A DNA stretch of 41,907 nucleotides from Candidatus Gottesmanbacteria bacterium GW2011_GWA2_43_14. GTDB taxonomy: Bacteria > Patescibacteriota > Microgenomatia > 2-02-FULL-39-11. The notes below the pieces were generated by a model. The model searched no databases and was not told the origin of the DNA. It saw only the letters and a program-made list of their open reading frames with translations. Location of the stretch: positions 1 to 41,907 of the forward strand of contig LCFP01000018.1 in assembly GCA_000999095.1 (NCBI GenBank), read 5' to 3'. Of this stretch, positions 39,437 to 41,907 are shown piece after piece (the stretch's first letter is position 1; the number at the start of each line of letters is the position of its first letter). Both the position numbers and the translations under genes were made by a program.

Positions 39437-40263
39437 AAGCTACAGCTGCCGAAATTTGATCTCAGGATTTCATAATCAGCCGTATCAATCATATTTAAGT
39501 CATCCTGGATCAAATCGGGAGTATGCTGACCTTCCGGCACTACAATCGAATCCAAATACATGCCATACGCCTGGCGGAACAATTCAAAATCAGCTGTATC
39601 TATACAGCCGTCTGAACTGCAATCCAAGTTACCTAACTCCCCTCTCGGACACTGGGGAGGAACAGGGGTTGGTATTTCAGTCGGTGTCGGTTCTTCAGTC
39701 GGTGTCGGTTCTTCAATAATTTCATAAACGGAATTAGTCCCGGCAGTTGACACATCAGGAGCCTCAAGGTCCAGTCCGGCTTCGGTTGCCCTGGTGGCGG
39801 TAAACGAAATAGGTGCTGAACCTATGGCATCCTGATTCACCTGGAGAACCAGCCTGGCAAATACTGTGTCAGAATCAGATAGGCCTACAGGTGGCGTATT
39901 TGTGGAAATAGCGCACATTAACCTGACTTCCTGTCCGGTAATCCTGACAAACGGCAATCCGTCAAAGGGTGTCGAGCAACCGGCAGACAGAATCGTAAAA
40001 TTGCCGTCAACCGAAAAGGTTGCCTGGGCGCCGCTGACTTGAATCTCACGTGAAACAAGATTGTTCAAGGCTAAATTAAAGATCACTTCCTGCCCTGGAT
40101 AGAATGTTCCTGATTCGGGATCGAATTTTAAACTGACTTCATGGCTGCCTTCTGCCCTGTTTCTGATATCGATGTTTTGCCTGGAAATTAAAGTAGCCAG
40201 TAACAGAAACCCGGCCAGCAGGAAGAAAATAACCAGGCCGGTAATTTGTTTTTTGTTTATCAT
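39433..40263 (-). CDS. Membrane-anchored cohesin-dockerin protein
   Basis: A 276-residue protein: membrane anchor (8-27) almost identical to that of the next gene, one cohesin-like domain (about 42-185, DPESGTFYPGQEVIFNLAL, SGAQATFSVDGNFTIL), and a TPTEEPTPTEIPTP linker. A dockerin with two loops ends it (LDCSSDGCIDTADFELFRQAYG and LIQDDLNMIDTADYEILRSNFG). The first loop keeps Asp and Gly at calcium positions but also has paired Cys. It overlaps the neighbours by ATGA on both sides and so is translationally coupled. Confidence 0.88.
   Translation of the reverse strand: MINKKQITGLVIFFLLAGFLLLATLISRQNIDIRNRAEGSHEVSLKFDPESGTFYPGQEVIFNLALNNLVSREIQVSGAQATFSVDGNFTILSAGCSTPFDGLPFVRITGQEVRLMCAISTNTPPVGLSDSDTVFARLVLQVNQDAIGSAPISFTATRATEAGLDLEAPDVSTAGTNSVYEIIEEPTPTEEPTPTEIPTPVPPQCPRGELGNLDCSSDGCIDTADFELFRQAYGMYLDSIVVPEGQHTPDLIQDDLNMIDTADYEILRSNFGSCSL
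40152..40263 (-). repeat. 112-bp direct repeat, copy 2 (anchor-coding start of the 276-aa gene)
   Basis: Partner of 39325-39436, offset by exactly 827 bp. Beyond the ATG the match runs on through about 40268-40322 and, less well, to about 40450 in the dockerin-coding end of the upstream gene. Confidence 0.9.
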
Positions 40264-41907
40264 GGGAAACAGCTGCCGAAATTTGATCTCAGGATTTCAT
40301 AATCAGCCGTATCAATCATATTGCTTTGGTCTTGAATCAGGTCAGGTGAATACTGCCCGTCCGGGACAACAACCTCACCGGAGACCATGCCATACGCCTG
40401 GCGGAACAATTCAAAATCAGCAGTGTCAATACAGGCATCGAGTGAACAATCCAAATTGCCTCTCGGTCCGGCCGGACAATTTATCGGTGTGATACTCGGT
40501 TCGCCTGTGACCGTAACCCCACTTGAGTTTAAGGTCAAATTCAGGGGTGTTACGGCCATGGTCAGGGCATTGCCTGCACCGGTCACAATCTGCAGGTCTG
40601 ACGAATCAATCGTTACCTGGGCGGTATCATTGGCAGTCCCCGAAACGCTTTTGAAGGTTACCGTGGCAAATTCAAAGCTGCCGGCCGGCTGAGTGTCTGA
40701 AGGTGAAGCGGCGACAACCACGACTGCCCTGCCGGTTGAGTTGGCTGAGGAGGCCGTTGTTTTTTCTACAACTGTAGAGAGGTTCGGATTGGTGGTTATC
40801 TCAGAAGCCAGATTGACTTTTGAAGGATTGAAATTGAAGACGACCCTGCCGAAGGCAACGCTGTTATTGCCTGCATTGACCATGATTTTGAAGGCGGAAT
40901 TGGGCGGCAGCGTCCCCTGGGAAGGACTGAAAGCGATAGTATAAGGTGAAACAACATTCGTCGGGGTAACAGACTTTATTGGCGTCGGACTTTTTGTAGG
41001 CGACTTGGTCGGTGTCTTGGTCGGTGATAATGTCGTCACTTTGGTAGGTGTGGGTGTAGCTTTGATTACGCTAGTCGGAGTAGGTGTAACTCTGGTTCCG
41101 CCGGTCGGAGTAGGAACACCAACCTGATAACACAATCCGTCTGCTGCGCAATATTGTCTGATAGGACACTGCGAATCAGTTGTGCATTTGATAACCACTC
41201 CGTTCCAGAAGCATTGGGTCAGATTCGGATAGGCGGTCGTAGTATAACCTGAAGAGGTGGTCGTGCAGGTTTTGGTACTACCCAGAGCCCGGCTACCGCT
41301 TTGAATATTTGAAGCAGTTCCACTGACTCTGAAACATTTACCAGAACCGGTGGTGGAACAGTTTGCAAGTACACTTTCAGCAATACTGTAACCGAGGAAG
41401 CCGCCGCTGGCGCTACAGTTGGTTCCAGGATAATGTGTGAAATAATCCGCTTGAGCATTTGATGTGGAACAGGTAAGTCCGCCGGGTGTTTTCCAGATAC
41501 CCGTTGGTACGGGTGTCAGCGATTTTATCGGTGTCGGTGACTTGGTCGGCGACTTTGTCGGGGTTTTGGTCGGAGTTATGGTTGTGGTAATTCCGATACA
41601 GGCTCCATTGGAACAACCTGAAGGACAGGTATACGAAACATTGGCAACTGAAGTTGACGTAGAACAATAGCCTTCATGCAGAGTATAAATGCCATTTTGT
41701 ACGGAACAGGAATCAACATATTTAGTGTTTGTTCCCGAGATATAAGTTTCACCATAGGTGGTGTAGTTCTTACCACCGTCGGTATCTATACAAGATGCTG
41801 TTCCGGGCGTCGGTGTTTTGGTAGGTACTTTGGTCGGTGTTTTGGTAGGACCGCAGTTATTGACGTAAGTTTTAGTAGTGTATGCTCCGGGAGCCTGACA
41901 GCTGGTG
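40260..41907 (-). CDS. Large Cys-rich repeat protein with cohesin and C-terminal dockerin (5' end outside the window)
   Basis: A GTG at 41198 could start a 312-residue product, but the same frame is open without a stop to the window edge (at least 549 residues), with continuous Cys-rich coding character. I therefore read it as a 5'-truncated gene. From the edge: Cys-rich modules such as CIDTDGGKNYTTYGETYIS and YTCPSGCSNGACIG, TPTKTPTKSPT linkers, a second Cys-rich block (GLTCSTSN... to CFWNGVVIKCTTDSQCPIRQ), a TPTPT linker, and a cohesin-like domain (FSPSQGTLPPNSAFKIMVNA) close to domain 2 of the 616-residue protein. A two-loop dockerin ends it (LDCSLDACIDTADFELFR). The Cys modules recall disulfide-rich surface repeats of CPR and DPANN proteins. 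Confidence 0.85.
   Translation of the reverse strand, partial: TSCQAPGAYTTKTYVNNCGPTKTPTKVPTKTPTPGTASCIDTDGGKNYTTYGETYISGTNTKYVDSCSVQNGIYTLHEGYCSTSTSVANVSYTCPSGCSNGACIGITTTITPTKTPTKSPTKSPTPIKSLTPVPTGIWKTPGGLTCSTSNAQADYFTHYPGTNCSASGGFLGYSIAESVLANCSTTGSGKCFRVSGTASNIQSGSRALGSTKTCTTTSSGYTTTAYPNLTQCFWNGVVIKCTTDSQCPIRQYCAADGLCYQVGVPTPTGGTRVTPTPTSVIKATPTPTKVTTLSPTKTPTKSPTKSPTPIKSVTPTNVVSPYTIAFSPSQGTLPPNSAFKIMVNAGNNSVAFGRVVFNFNPSKVNLASEITTNPNLSTVVEKTTASSANSTGRAVVVVAASPSDTQPAGSFEFATVTFKSVSGTANDTAQVTIDSSDLQIVTGAGNALTMAVTPLNLTLNSSGVTVTGEPSITPINCPAGPRGNLDCSLDACIDTADFELFRQAYGMVSGEVVVPDGQYSPDLIQDQSNMIDTADYEILRSNFGSCFP

Noticed and set aside
39325..40263. The two 112-bp direct repeats considered as insertion-sequence ends or attachment sites.
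   Set aside because: They encode the same anchor helix in two genes and extend into dockerin coding sequence; no transposase or integrase lies between them.
1..41907. Search for tRNA genes in the gaps.
   Set aside because: Intergenic gaps were read for the GTTCRANNC arm and cloverleaf stems; none was convincing, though a scan program was not available.
36140..41907. Interpretation of the cohesin-dockerin cluster as a cellulosome.
   Set aside because: No glycoside hydrolase, carbohydrate-binding or S-layer domain was recognised in any of the six genes.

Overview
The window looks like a piece of a small-genome bacterium of the Candidate Phyla Radiation (Patescibacteria), most likely the Microgenomates (OP11) side. 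This is inference. It rests on the OP11-like 5' part of the 16S gene, many short membrane-anchored proteins with Thr/Pro 'TPTPT' linkers, a VirB6/TrbL-like protein with a long repeat tail, several genes whose -10 box lies only 6-8 nt before the start codon, and UGA used as an ordinary stop (so not the UGA-recoded Absconditabacteria/Gracilibacteria).

Layout. (1) 1-305: the 5' part of a 16S rRNA gene transcribed leftward, with an AT-rich leader and, before it, a minus-strand terminator. (2) 523-7315, minus: an envelope/secretion block with a VirB6/TrbL-like repeat protein, a SpoU-type RNA methyltransferase, a PAP2 phosphatase, two small anchored proteins and a secreted lysozyme-fold protein. 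(3) 7337-14023, minus: topA, dprA and the cell-shape genes mrdA(PBP2)-mreD-mreC-mreB, tightly packed. The PBP2 gene is broken by a frameshift plus loss of the segment that should carry the catalytic serine. (4) 14104-17647, plus: an O-antigen-ligase-like membrane protein with TPR repeats, peptide deformylase (def) and methionyl-tRNA formyltransferase (fmt), each pair overlapping by 4 nt. (5) 17590-23753: an accessory stretch with two VapBC-type toxin-antitoxin pairs, an AbiEii-type nucleotidyltransferase pair, a DipZ-like CcdA/thioredoxin unit split by a frameshift, an XRE regulator, a lipoprotein, and a promoter-hairpin-terminator unit that looks like an undescribed structured RNA (20699-20849). 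(6) 23852-31141, mostly plus: a stand-alone M41 (FtsH-type) protease domain without its AAA+ motor, mtaB, an MFS exporter, rpmB (minus), an M50 site-2-protease-like gene and a P2-type cation ATPase. (7) 31125-35469: a SpoT-like HD+TGS protein with no visible synthetase domain, divergent from an orphan 504-aa protein whose leader looks like an attenuator. (8) 35470-41907, minus: six consecutive surface proteins built from cohesin, dockerin and FN3-like modules. The first of these genes runs off the right edge of the window.

The cohesin-dockerin cluster is the most system-like locus. Several proteins carry both partner modules, are membrane-tethered and overlap by ATGA, and the gene-to-gene junction has itself been duplicated. 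It suggests a self-assembling cell-surface scaffold, possibly for attachment to a host cell. The other strong novelty candidates are the structured RNA, the attenuator-controlled orphan beside the synthetase-less SpoT homologue, and the motor-less M41 protease. Three apparent reading-frame lesions (secretion gene N-terminus, PBP2, DipZ) should be checked against raw reads before any biology is built on them.
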